A stretch of 64,000 bases of DNA from Ceratopteris richardii. Lineage: Eukaryota > Streptophyta > Polypodiopsida > Polypodiales > Pteridaceae. The stretch lies in NCBI GenBank assembly GCA_020310875.1, contig CM035422.1, positions 57,188,406 through 57,252,405 on the forward strand, given 5' to 3'. The position numbers and the translations under genes are program-made. Position 1 is the first letter of the stretch; each line of letters begins with the position of its first letter. Below, in pieces: positions 53,982 to 64,000 of the stretch. The notes below the pieces were generated by a model. The model made no database searches and was not told where the DNA came from. It worked only from the letters and a program-made list of their open reading frames with translations.

Positions 53982-55014
53982 TGTTAGCGGATTCTTATGT
54001 AGAGAGGGATTTGAGTGTTTGTAGGAGAAAAGGGAAAGATAAAAAGAAAGATACAGACATTGGAAGCCTTTGTCGATTGATTATAAGAAGACAAATACAA
54101 TGGTGATGCACAATACAACCAATGCTTTCTGTGCAAAATCCCACAAAGTGTGCAATCACAAAGTACAAAATACCCAAGGTTCTTGTTGCTGCCAGCCTTC
54201 TCTACGCCAGACCTCCACCTTCTCCAAGCTTGCACTTGTGCACACCTTGCACTCAAGCTTCCAATAGGGGAGGGGATGGACACCTTCTGTCGGCACGCGC
54301 ACAGCTTCAATAAGACCTTGGGATCTTTGGTTGAATAGCTTAGCACTTCTCTGCACACTTCTTAGTCACTCTTCATGCATACCTTGCACTTCACTTCTCT
54401 GAGTCGCACACTGTGTGTCTCTTGCACTTCTTTCTCTTGCTTAGTCTAGACTATGCTCACCTTGCTTAGTTTTCCAAGAATAATCCTTGCCTTCATTTTA
54501 GTGTTGATTCGTGTATGCTCCTAACTGCTAGAGTATCTTGGTGCTCACTTTGATGTCCCAAGATTGTCTCCAAAAGTGGGCAGCCAACGAATCCCTGTTT
54601 TGTCCTGTAGTGACTTTAGACTAAATTTAAACAAAAATTTTAATTGGGGGCCATACTTTCACTTCTGCGTACGCTGTTGCTTCACATACCTTCACATTTT
54701 GCCCTTTTAATTTCTCAAATGTGCACCCAAGAGAGGGTTCACCTAAACCTTGCAAACACTTTAAAAACACTTTTGAACCTTAGGGAATTACATAAATACT
54801 TCTACAACCTGCAACCAAGTTTTTGCAATTATACCCTTTGTGAGCAATTAATTGTGCACTACTTGTGCACCTTGACACTCGAACTTTGAACTCTTTGACT
54901 TTGCCCATGATGACCTTTGACCTTTGACCGGTTTGACTTTGACCTTTTGACTTTGATTGTAGTTGACTTTGACTACAATTGACTTTGACCAATATGAATT
55001 TTATGGGCTCAACA
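53982..55014 (-). repeat. Element K right (5') LTR
   Basis: TGTTAGCGGATTC...GGGCTCAACA; partner of 46005-47024. Confidence 0.93.
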
Positions 55015-55400
55015 AGCCCATATTGCCCACAAGCCAATGGATAGGCAGAGAGTTCCAATAAGGTGTTATGTACAATATTGACAAAAATTGTAAATAATGG
55101 ATGAAAAATAATTACACCATACTTTATGGGCTTTTAGAGTTACTTACAAAACTGCTATTGGTACAACACCATTCAATCTAGTATATGGCCAAAATGCAAT
55201 TTTGCCAATTGATTTCTTGATTCCTACTCTTTGAGGAGCGGAGAAGTATGAGTGGATTGGACATGAATTGTCCCAACAATTGGACCAAATTGAAAAATTG
55301 CATGAGACTAGCTTGCAAGTAGTCGTAGGCAGGAAGATGTGGATCCCAAAGTCAGCATTGAAGATGCCATTGATGCAGGCGAAGAATTCCTCTCGCACTC
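55015..55400 (+). pseudogene. Element J end of integrase and tail
   Basis: It continues J after K with the ANG...ES.NKVL region, then a stretch matching F.LVYGQNA.LPIDFLIPTL and YEWIGHELSQQ, and a RKMWIPKSALK motif that resembles the tryptophan motifs of the A tail. Fossil. Confidence 0.7.
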
Positions 55401-55412
55401 ATGTTGATTCAA

Positions 55413-55468
55413 ATGCATCTCGAGTATGCATGATAGGGCCACATTACAAGGTCATGCATTCGACACAC
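55413..55468 (+). repeat. Family 3' motif in J
   Basis: ATGCAT...AGTATGCAT.ATAGGGCCACATTACAAGG.CATGCATT..ACACAC matches the two motif copies in the 3' region of A (11386-11446, 12401-12461). It is non-coding and kept between diverged elements. Confidence 0.75.
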
Positions 55469-55570
55469 AAGTTTCTTTGTATCAATAGTGGTGCACATTT
55501 CCCTTCACAGGAATAGGAAATCACTTGTACTATAGAATAATAATAATGAATAGAAATAAGCATTAAATTG

Positions 55571-55778
55571 GATGTGATAGTTGATTCTCACAAAGTGCAA
55601 TCTAAGGAATCAGAGACATGAGAAGCAACAAGAGCAACTGAAGGTGCTGAGCCACGAGTACAACTCCATATCATGATGTGATAGTTGATTCTCACAAAGT
55701 GCAATCTAAGGAATTAGAGACATGAGAAGCAACAAGAGCAACTGAAGGTGCTGAGCCACGAGTACAACTCCATATCAT
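55571..55778 (+). repeat. Perfectly adjacent 104-bp tandem duplication
   Basis: Two 104-bp units (55571-55674, 55675-55778), each beginning GATGTGATAGTTGATTCTC, differ at a single base. This is a recent duplication within the otherwise decayed 3' region of J. Confidence 0.93.
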
Positions 55779-55989
55779 GCAACCAAGTCAATATAATATA
55801 CATGTCGCTCAAGGTAAAGATGTGTGAACGGGTGAAGAACCCATTATATCAAAGACATGGCTTAATGTCGATGTGAATCAGTTGAAGCCATTGGTTAAAA
55901 GTATGATTGACATTGCTATGAATGCTCAAACCATTTTGATCGAGGAAAATAAAGAAAAAGCATAATTACTTGGGGCCAACAATAGACTT

Positions 55990-56940
55990 TAAATCATGTG
56001 CGAGGAGCTCTCGACTAGAATCATCATTACCCAATGGGAATCGGCACAAAAGACAGCTGAATTGGAGGCCAAGCATGAAGAGTTAAATCTTGTAAAGGAG
56101 GAGAACTTGATGATCAAAGGGAAACAGGAAGAGCTAAGAATCTCTGTATCTGATCTTCAAAAAAAAAATCCAAACTTTGAAAAAGCAACAGGAAGCAAAT
56201 GAGTTGGAGAAGGTGCACCTGATAAATCGAAGCAAGTTATTAAAAAATCAAATAAAACTCTACATGGCTGAAGCGGACAATCTATGTACCAAAAACAAAG
56301 AATTAATGAATTCCATTGTGTTCAATCAACCCATTAACACACTAACCACTAAGGGTGAAGGAATTCAAGAACTCAAAGTGAAGTTAGTAGAACTTGAAGA
56401 TCAACAAAAACAAGAGCAAATGTGACATACTGAGTTAGAAGCAAAGTACGCATCAGATACAAAAGCACTAGAGCTTAAGTGGAAAGAAGTAGTGCACAAA
56501 TACACAGAGAAATGCACGTAAGATGTTGACCAAGTTAGGATCATTTGTGAGGCTAAAGCCACAATGGAAGAAGAGCTCAAGGCAAGTAGGCAACAACATG
56601 AAGAGAAAGATCAAATAATTGCAGAGCTTAGAGAACAATTAAAACACGCAAAGAACTTGGGGACACTAGTAGTGCAAACACCCACCTTGGCTATTGACAA
56701 GACTGAGGTACACCCTCTTTCTCCCCCAAAAGTTCATTCACCAATAAGGAAGCAAGTGGTAGATGAATTTGACGACCATCCAATGCCATATACACAAAAA
56801 GACTACGAGAAGGATCCAGATGAGCAACTCAACTTCATGACAAACACATTTAATTATACTCAACAAGAATTTTACGTTGCTGATCCTCTCTGGAGATGCA
56901 ATTTTTTGGAGAAAAATCCGACTATGTGGGTGCACTAGCA
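55990..56940 (+). pseudogene. Coiled-coil coding relic in the 3' region of J
   Basis: Neighbouring plus-strand frames encode Lys/Glu-rich, heptad-like sequence (TAELEAKHEELNLVKEENL, QIIAELREQLKHAKN), followed by a Pro-rich stretch and an acidic part ending DPLWRCNFLEKNP. It lies between the family 3' motif and the purine tract of J. A has no such coding sequence at this place. It may be an extra element gene or captured host sequence; I do not recognise the family. It is decayed, with several breaks. Confidence 0.5.
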
Positions 56941-57629
56941 AGAGGCACCATACTATTACAAGTAAATCCCTCTTTTTTTCCTTCACCACATTGATGATAC
57001 GGGCAAGAGTTTTGGGATTTGCAATGCCAAAGTAAAATAAGTAAACAATGGCTCAATTTTTAGCTGCTATTGAGCCCACTGCATAATTACCTCCCCACTG
57101 AAGAGTATATGGTAAGAACAATAGAATTTTGGTTATCTATATATGCTACGGTCCGCGATCTCACTATCAAGTTAACAAAGAAAATACTTAGCATGATCCT
57201 CACCATATTGAAAGTCTTCAAACACGCAGAGTACACATTTTTGAAATTCATCAGCATAAACCAAGGAACGTATACTAGTTTCTGTCCATTCTATTATGCC
57301 TAGCCGACTTATTATAATGACCTACTATTCGAGATTAATGTTTTTGCCAAGTATATACATGTAGACCTTCGAAGAAGCATTTTTCATAGGCTTCTTCAAA
57401 ATAGACTCCGAAATCTTTTTAAAAATGTCTGGAAATCTCAATGCAAGATTGGTTTCCTATGAACTAAGCTTTTTTGCCAACCACCGACAAGCACCACATG
57501 AGGGAGTGAAGTCAGAACAGTGGAAATAGTTCATGATGCGTGAAGCAGATATGCTAAATGATATAGAGCAAAAGATATATCAGATGTACTCTTGTCACAT
57601 TCGAAAGCCTATCAAGGATGATGGAGTTT
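56941..57629 (+). other. Rest of the 3' region of J
   Basis: About 0.7 kb with short open stretches (for example 57070-57300, hydrophobic) but no recognisable domain. It may continue the coiled-coil relic. Confidence 0.4.
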
Positions 57630-57640
57630 AGGAGGGGGGA
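57630..57640 (+). other. Polypurine tract of element J
   Basis: AGGAGGGGGGA stands directly before a TGTGTGG start, the same arrangement as in A. Confidence 0.7.
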
Positions 57641-58905
57641 TGTGTGGAAGGAGAGACAAGCAAAAGAAAAAGAAGAAGAAAATAAAAAAAGAAGATACAT
57701 TAAAAAAGACAAATTAGTCAATAGCTCTACATGAAGTCCAAGGGGCTTGTAACAGGCTTAAGTAATACAATAGGGCACCAAAATGGGTGAACAAAGAATT
57801 TATTCAAAGGCCAAACCTTAGAAAGAGGTAGAGGCCAAAACGTGGAAGAGGGTGACTCAGATAGTCACATTCTTAGCTACTAGGTGCATGCGGTGGAAAA
57901 GAACTATATAGGCATCAATGATAATGTAGCAACCCTCATGTATGAATATATGGGATACCAAGGGCAAACAAAAGCTGAAGAATTGAGCAAAAGGACTGCA
58001 TGCCTCTTGGTATGGAAAGCCTATCAAGGGACAAAAGAGAAAAAAAGGGGGAGAGTGTTGCAGAAAGGCAAGAGTAGAGAAGCAAAGAAAAGAGAAGAGA
58101 AAGAAGGAACCCAAAATTTCTCCAAAACTGGGCATATGTTTTTGTAAAATATCCATATTGTAATATATTCCACTCATGTAAATGCACTACAAGAGTCCTC
58201 TAGATGCATATCCAAAGAGGTTTGTAACATTAACCTTGTAAAATAATAGGAATTTAGACTTTTCCCAATAAAGTGCCAGTCTCTTGTGTGAAATGACCAT
58301 TTTTAAGGCACATGTATATAAGTCACTTGGTGGCTCTTTTGTAAGCACTTTTTTTCCATTTTGAGAATAGAGAGCACAAGAATTTCGAATTTGAATCTTC
58401 TTCCTCCTGTATCTCCTTGCTTGTGAACTTGCATGTGTGTTTGTAGCTTGAATTGAGTGCATGGAAGCATTATCTATCCATTTCATTGCTTTTTTGAAGA
58501 GTGTAATGTGTGTATGAAGCTTGAGAAGGTGTGTGGCATGATTAGGTGAGTTTGAAGCTCTGATCTTTTGCGAATAGCTTGAAGGAGGTCTTTCAGAATC
58601 AGACAAGAATACGACCATTGGATGCGTCTCATTGAGAGCTTCGAAATGAACTCGATTATCGACCATATTCCAGGTTCAGAGCTGAGAGAAAAGTCCATTT
58701 TTGTGCTTGCTTCTGTTTCAAGTACTGCGACACCATTTCCACATGTGTAGGTGGTGTATGTGATAGATTGCACTGATGTTCATGCAATGTAGCTGCTCCA
58801 CTTCATTGACCATTACTTAAGTGCATGTCTTCATAAACTTGGTTAGGTTTTGATACTTCTTGGATTGATAATTTAAATGTGTGATCGTCCCCACTATATG
58901 CACTT
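57641..58905 (+). repeat. Putative 3' LTR of element J
   Basis: Starts at TGTGTGGAAGG after the purine tract. A TATA-like TATATAAG at 58315-58322 is followed by CTCTTTTGTAAG, echoing the LTR of A. The right end is uncertain; gag-like sequence of L resumes by about 58930. Short frames inside are not considered genes. Confidence 0.55.
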
Positions 58906-58929
58906 GTTGGTGATAGAGGTATAGTCTCT

Positions 58930-60800
58930 TTCGTCACAAGTCCCTAAGTTTCTACTTAGGTACACATGTATGATTAGTGTATCTTTGTTCAACATGATAG
59001 TATACACTAGGTCCTTGTGCTTGTTGCTTGTTAGATTGATATGGTTATGGGGGAATAGGTCCTCCTCTTGCACAAGCATAAGATAGATGGTCACCTCCAG
59101 AGTATACACACCTCCTTAGTAAGGGCATCCTCATGGGTGGGTTTTGATAATTATTTTGTCCATACACACCTAGCTTTTTGGCCACTAAATTTTCCAGTTC
59201 TTCTACATGGTTGGTTTTTAGAGTTGCATTACTACATGCATCCTCAGATTTGGTAGGGGTTTGTGGAATCTTCAAATCGTCTGCAAGATTATCCTCCAAA
59301 TCTATGCATTCCCTTAGACATTCACTCAACATCTGTATTTGTTGCACATACATAAGGGTTCTCAAATTCCCATTGACTAGACCATCTAGAAACAAAGATA
59401 TCATTTTTTACTCGGTAGGTCTCTCTACCATAGGACATCGATCAACATATTGATTTAACCTTCTTGCTACTAACCTCATAGAATCATTGGGATCTTGTTT
59501 GAAACTATGAATCACGGAAGAGGAGTTATCTTTAATACCCCTCTTGGTGAATTCACGGATGAGTTCCTTGAAGAATTGTTCTATATTCTCAAAGCTATTG
59601 GGTCCAAGGGTTGGAACTAAGTCAAAGCAATCTTGGTTAGTGTGCAACTGGAAGATTCATACTGAACAAGAAAGTTGCTAACTTTCTTAGCACGTAGCAG
59701 TTGCTTAAATTCAACCATGTGGTCATATGGGTTTCCAAAACCATCATAGTGATTGCTTATGCACTTGGCTACATGAATAGGTCTTAGCCTTATGCATGCA
59801 TCAAGAGGTCTAGGCATAAGTGGAATCCCATGCCACATGCCTTGTCCTCTACCTTGTGGAGGTCTTAGAGGAAAGGGTGGTTGGTTCATTATCTTGCTTC
59901 TTAGATGAATGGGAGGCATGGTTCTAGTCTCTAGCATAGTAAATTGGACATGTGGCGAGATTAGCACACTTTGCTAGCTTGATTGACCTATGAAAGGCTT
60001 TTCCTGACTGTCTTGATGCCCGTGAGGGTTTTGAGATGTGGTTGCTTGATCCCTAGGAGGGAGTATTGGCAAACCCAAGTATTGTAGTCTAGACCTCTCT
60101 AGATCGCTGACTTCCCAATACCTTCTCTTGTTTTGATCCAGATAAGTGACCTTGGAAGAGTCCTCAAGATCATGCAATTCAAAAGTAATGGTAGGATTGA
60201 TGCCTTCTCCTCTTGAGGTGAAGTGGCTTGCAACAATTTTTCACTTCCTGCTATTAAATAGAAGTCAATCAAGTAATCATCCTTAGGGATTTTATCCCCT
60301 CTCCAAATGTTTACTATTACAAATCTTTCTCTAGGAGTAGATATTGCTTCTCTATTATCTATCCTAGTAGAGTTACTAGGTCTCCCATTTATCCTCTTTG
60401 CATTGATTCTCTCAAGATGTTTAGTGACTAAGTATAGTTGTCCATGTTTTTCCATATGAAATCCTCCCTCAAACTTCACAGTTGGCTTAGGTAAATTTTC
60501 TCATTCTGTGGATTTTTGAAGTCTTTCTACTCACCTATTGAGTCCATCCAATTATATGGGAACTCCTTGCAAGTTTGTAGAGACATACTCTAGGGAAGTC
60601 TTATACTCTACTTCTATTGCTGACATGAGCTCTATTGAGTGGATGGAGCTATCCATATCTTCAGAGGCCATATTTTCTTCTTCTAAGTCATTAGAGGTGT
60701 CTGGGTAAATAGAGTGAACAATTTGTAGGGTTACACTTGTTGCTGAGGATATCACACTTCTTTGACTCCCGAGGACACATCTTGACGTTAGGTTCATCCA
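58930..60800 (-). pseudogene. gag-derived segment of element L
   Basis: It aligns with A from the start (MNLTSRCVLGSQRSV near 60790; KTSLEYVSTNLQGVPI near 60570) through VKFEGGFHMEKHGQLYLVT, the Gag core (LRPIHVAKCISNHYDGFGNP, YDHMVEFKQLLRAKKV, SSVIHSFKQDPNDSMRLVAR), ECIDLEDNLADDL and a zinc-knuckle-like GGDHLSYAC, to QRYTNHT near 58970. Fossil. Confidence 0.82.
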
Positions 60801-60914
60801 CATTTTTAGGGTCTTACAAACTCCTTAGAGTCAACTCTTAAGCCTTAGAAGTGGTGTGTTCAATGTTTGTGTACTAAATTCCTAACAATTCCCACTTGAA
60901 TCGTTTCTATTTTT

Positions 60915-61412
60915 CCATGATACATGATACTTGTAATTTTTGTGATACATGATACCAATTTTAGGCAATAGATGATACTTGGTCTCGAAGATATGGTACC
61001 TGAGTTTAGGTGATATGGGATACTCAATTTGTCATGATACATGCTACATGATACATGATACATGGTATAGCACTATACACGATGTCACAATACATGATAC
61101 TTGGAAAGTATCAACAACACATGATACTAGCCAATACATGACACATGGTACTTGAGTTTACGTGTTAAACAATACTTAGTCTCCATGACACGATACGTGA
61201 GTTTAAGTGATACATGATACTCAACCTGTCACAACACACAATACACGTCCAAGATCGAAGACACACAATACTTGAGGTATCAATGATACATGATACTTGG
61301 AGTTGTGATACTCAACTAGGTGACACATGATACATGCTAGGAGTAAGGTATCACTGATACACAATACCTACCAAATGCCGTGATGCATGAGAATTTGGTA
61401 TCACGATACCAA
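60915..61412 (-). repeat. Leader tandem array of L, ATACATGATAC units
   Basis: About twenty GATAC cores in irregular units such as TGATACATGATACTTGG over 0.5 kb. It sits upstream of gag in the place held by the arrays of A and B, but its motif is unrelated to theirs. Confidence 0.85.
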
Positions 61413-61439
61413 GCTCAGCCGATCATATTTTTATAGTTC

Positions 61440-61790
61440 AAATTAAAAAAGAAAATTCTGGAATGATCATGAGTTATTAAACCATGTGGAGTTACTAGAA
61501 CAATTACCAAAAACTAAATTGAGAGCTACAGCAAGGATTTACATCACAAAAAGATGAGAGAAATCCTATGATGCACATATTAAAGATAAGTGTTAAAAGA
61601 AGGAGACTATGCTTTAGTGTATACATTGAAACAACTTGCCAACAAGCTTCAAAAAAAAGGCCATGGACAATTTGTAATCAACAAAATCTCCACTAGAGAT
61701 GTGGTCTACTTAGCAACTTTGGAAGCTGATACTTTGCCTAACTACGTTTGTGGATGATTTGTGAAGAGATGAATAATTAGAGAAGAGTCT
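61440..61790 (+). pseudogene. Element M integrase C-terminal segment
   Basis: Matches residues about 2520-2635 of A: WNDHELL start, SYDAHIKDK, ALVYTLKQLANKLQKKGHG, FVINKISTRDVVYLATLEAD and TLPNYVCG. Fossil. Confidence 0.82.
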
Positions 61791-61839
61791 CATAAAAAAG
61801 CTAGGAAAAAGATTCTTTGAGGTAAATAGTTGATGTAGG

Positions 61840-62960
61840 GGCTTTCAAAACCTCTTCCCTCCAACCCTATTTAGGTTTTACATTGGAAGTAATAGAGGAA
61901 AAACTTTTGGACATACCATGACTACCTACCATGTTGGGACCAAAGTTCAAAGAAAGAACAATGGCTCACATATACCCAAGCATAAGGAAGAGTGTGATAT
62001 GCATGTAATTAGCTTGGGCTATGCACAAAGAAATCTTTCAATAAAATGTGACACAATTTACATAGAAGATAAAAAACTGACTTGGCTTGGAGAAAGTATG
62101 ATCTTAATTGACATTGAAGGATTATTTTCTTTAGAATAATTACGGATGAACCACATATGGAAGGGAAAATCGTAGTAGTTCAAGATTGGTTGAATAGACA
62201 TGCAGGGACTGTGAATTAATGTTTAGGATATTTGTTTGTTCATAAGAGACATATGCATCATTCTCTAATCTACCTCGCTTTGCAAAAAAAAGGGAATGTT
62301 TGATTTCATCTCATGATTCTAGTTCTTCTATGAAACCAAAGAACACATTATGTGGGGAAAATCGTATTGAGAGTGTGAAAGTGAGGAACAATGGCAAGAC
62401 CATAGAGAGGTGAAGATAACAAAAGAGGCAAAGCCTTCAATTGAAGTCATGGAATCTACACTCAAGGAAGATCACAAGAAGGCAATGAATGATCCTTCAC
62501 CAAATACAAAGGAATGACAACCTTGAAGGGAAGGTCATCCACATCCCCTTCATCTCTCAAAAAAGAGTAAAAAATTTGGGGTCTCTAAGGTTTTATTTCA
62601 AGCTTAACAAGGACAAGCTCAAATTCGGATTCCTAAATAAGTTTTGAGCATTAAGCAAGGAGTGGGATCATCTATGATAGTTGACTCAACAAAACCTATA
62701 ACGAAACCCATACCTATAAAGAAGCCTTAAGCCAAGCCTAGTAAAGTCGAAAAATAAGACCAAAAGTGACCCCATCTACCAAATTGGTTTTGGAAGCCGA
62801 AAGAAAATACCAAGCAAATAGTCATTACGTCAAAGAAACCTCAAAAGCCCACACCCATAAGATCTAAGTGGGTAAGAAAGAAAACCCCCATCTCTAAACT
62901 GGCTAGAAAGTCTTTTAGATGGGTACCTAAGCCTAGTTTAGACCCACATTCTTTAGAAAT
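61840..62960 (+). pseudogene. Element M remnants of the second protease-like domain and tryptophan tail
   Basis: The KIVVVQDWLNRHAGTVN stretch near 62165-62220 corresponds to LVLGQDWIYDHAVNLN at the end of A's second protease-like domain. Further on, WFWKPKENTK, RSKWVRKKTP and SFRWVPKPS (about 62780-62940) repeat the tail motif of A. So both extra modules are older than copy A. Fossil. Confidence 0.65.
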
Positions 62961-64000
62961 ACCCATCAAAGGAGATATCTTAGAATCCTTAGAGAGACCA
63001 ATACACTCACATAAACCTATTTATCAATTAACAAGACTATTAGGAAATCCTCTCTGTCATAAATCCAAGTTTGTTTTTGCAATATCAATCACATTATGCA
63101 TTTATTTGCTTTACACAAGAACATTTGTGAATCTTAAAAATTGGAGGCTTATATCACACACCATTGTATATATTTATATTTTTAAAAATGACTCTAACCC
63201 ACTTACCAAGTAAGATGATTTGGAAAGAGTCCTAATATCATCAGTGCTACATGTATATTGCAAGTATGGACACTTTATCATCATGAAAGAAAAAAAATAA
63301 CCCAATTATGGAGTCTCAAGGAGCTAGTCTACCTACCAACAATGTCACAAACATTCTTTCTTATTGGTTGACCAATCATAGAAATTACCATTACATGAGG
63401 TTACTAAAGATATTTATATATACCATCATGGAACGCCCCAAGATCATGTCAAAGTACTATATCTATTTGCATAATTTTATTTTATTCATGCACATCCAAT
63501 GGTAGTAGTAGTGTGGAATGATTCACAGATATAGGAGCTCTTGAGCCTTCCATTGGTTCATGTGGATGCATACAGATGCATAGAATTCCTATCCACATTT
63601 GAAGTCAAAGAGAATTTCTTGGGCTTAGGGACTTTCACAAAATTTTCAGGACAAAGGCAAGTAATCAAAGTCAATAGGAATGTTATTGTGAGTGCTTTGA
63701 AGTTTCTAGTGTTAGCTGCATAGGAAGCAAAAAACTCTTAAGAAAAGTGTGCTCAATTGATAGAATTGTCAAAATTCACTTAGTTTACGACGGGAAGAAG
63801 AAATGGTGGTAGCTTTTGCAAGTCAAATTCCTCCTCTAACATTAGAGCCTATAGTTGTGCATTACAAGAATTTTAGTACAAAAACTAGATTGATCCCTCC
63901 AAAGAATTCTTCAAAGAAGCAACAAAAAGAAAAAGAAGGGCTGAAGGAAACTATTTCTACTCTAGCAACATGTATAAGCTCCTCTTCCTCCTTTGAAGCT
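62961..64000 (+). other. 3' region of element M, unassigned
   Basis: About 1 kb. There is a hydrophobic stretch (FVFAISITLCIYLLYTRTF) near 63070-63130 and short frames at 63308-63505 and 63541-63723 that I do not recognise. No LTR or family 3' motif was found here. Confidence 0.4.

Larger units (their letters stand above)
46005..55014 (-). mobile_element. Element K: Ty3/Gypsy fossil with 1-kb LTRs inserted in J
   Basis: LTRs of about 1020 and 1033 bp differ at roughly 7% in the first 250 bases, so K is old but younger than J. Flanks AGCCT (46000-46004) and AGCCC (55015-55019) are a target duplication with one change. Minus-strand order is LTR, primer site, short gag remnant, RT, RNase H, integrase, a 3.1-kb 3' region, LTR. 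No chromodomain is seen. RT (DGAKPIRGKSYRLNPKYTE...) is unlike the A family. Fossil with many breaks. Confidence 0.9.
43618..58905 (+). mobile_element. Element J: Ty3/Gypsy relic of the A family, split by K
   Basis: Plus strand. RT, RNase H and integrase (43618-46004), insertion of K (46005-55014), end of integrase and tail (55015-~55400), a 2.2-kb 3' region, purine tract (57630-57640) and 3' LTR (57641-~58905). The split falls in the stretch matching HKKSAPYHPQANG of A, with AGCCT/AGCCC as K's target duplication. The 5' part is absent. Its 3' LTR meets gag of L, so J probably inserted into L. Fossil with many breaks. Confidence 0.82.
58906..61430 (-). mobile_element. Element L: Ty3/Gypsy relic of the A family (leader and gag)
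   Basis: The minus strand shows a leader with a tandem array (61412-60915) followed by gag (about 60800-58930), cut at the left by the LTR of J and at the right by M. No LTR of L is in the window. Fossil with many breaks. Confidence 0.75.
61440..64000 (+). mobile_element. Element M: Ty3/Gypsy relic of the A family (3' part, runs off the window)
   Basis: Plus strand, from the integrase C-terminus through the second protease-like region and the tryptophan/basic tail into a 3' region. No LTR is reached before 64000. Fossil with many breaks. Confidence 0.75.

Noticed and set aside
55990-56940. A living host coiled-coil gene
   Set aside because: The sequence is broken, sits between a retroelement 3' motif and its purine tract, and has no visible gene structure; it is listed as a relic instead.
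57857-58177. Hydrophobic 106-codon minus-strand frame
   Set aside because: It lies inside the putative LTR of J on the opposite strand and looks like a chance frame from purine-rich sequence.

Overview
The window looks like nuclear DNA of a land plant with a large, repeat-rich genome. I found no host gene. Almost every base that can be assigned belongs to LTR retrotransposons, mostly Ty3/Gypsy with some Ty1/Copia, stacked inside one another. Plant hallmarks are priming sites matching tRNA-Asp (534-551, 18688-18705) and initiator tRNA-Met (26897-26908, 32202-32216), long gag-pol frames and 5-bp target duplications. The chromovirus at 39632-43617 has a chromodomain that reads to me more like the type known from non-seed plants than the seed-plant types. 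That is only a weak hint at a fern, lycophyte or bryophyte.

Layout, with labels used below. A (1-13406, +) is a young Gypsy element that looks whole apart from the left tip cut by the window edge. It sits in the gag of B (13407-19362, -), which sits in gag-derived sequence C (19363-~20460, -). D (~20460-24050 and 32449-~33660, -) is an old Gypsy relic split by Copia element E (24051-32448, -, target duplication TTGTG). A non-coding LTR element F (24172-27250, duplication ACCCG) lies inside one LTR of E. D also holds a solo LTR (22262-22640). G (34550-~36685, -) is a Copia relic with its own solo LTR (35331-35874, duplication GTTGC). A tRNA-like, SINE-like fragment follows at ~36686-36790. H (~37531-39631, -) is a Gypsy relic and I (39632-43617, -) a chromovirus. 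J (43618-46004 and 55015-~58905, +) is a relative of A split by K (46005-55014, -), a different Gypsy element with 1-kb LTRs. L (~58906-61430, -) and M (~61440-64000, +) are further relatives of A.

A, B, C, D, H, J, L and M form one broad Gypsy family. Copy A shows its plan: LTR, tRNA-Asp primer site, a 1.5-kb leader holding a tandem array, then one 3096-codon frame. That frame runs gag with three short zinc knuckles, aspartic protease, reverse transcriptase, RNase H, integrase with two consecutive H2C2 zinc modules, a second retropepsin-like domain, and a tail of spaced tryptophan/basic motifs. The double zinc module recurs in J. Traces of the second protease-like domain and of the tail recur in M. 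The leader array sits at the same place in A, B and L, but its repeat motif differs in each copy, and in A and B it is flanked by conserved splice-like signals. These family traits are the most interesting content of the window.

Relative ages from LTR pairs counted by eye: A differs at about 2 of 525 compared positions (very recent). E, F and K differ at roughly 6-7%, so they are markedly older. D, H, I, J, L and M are decayed relics.
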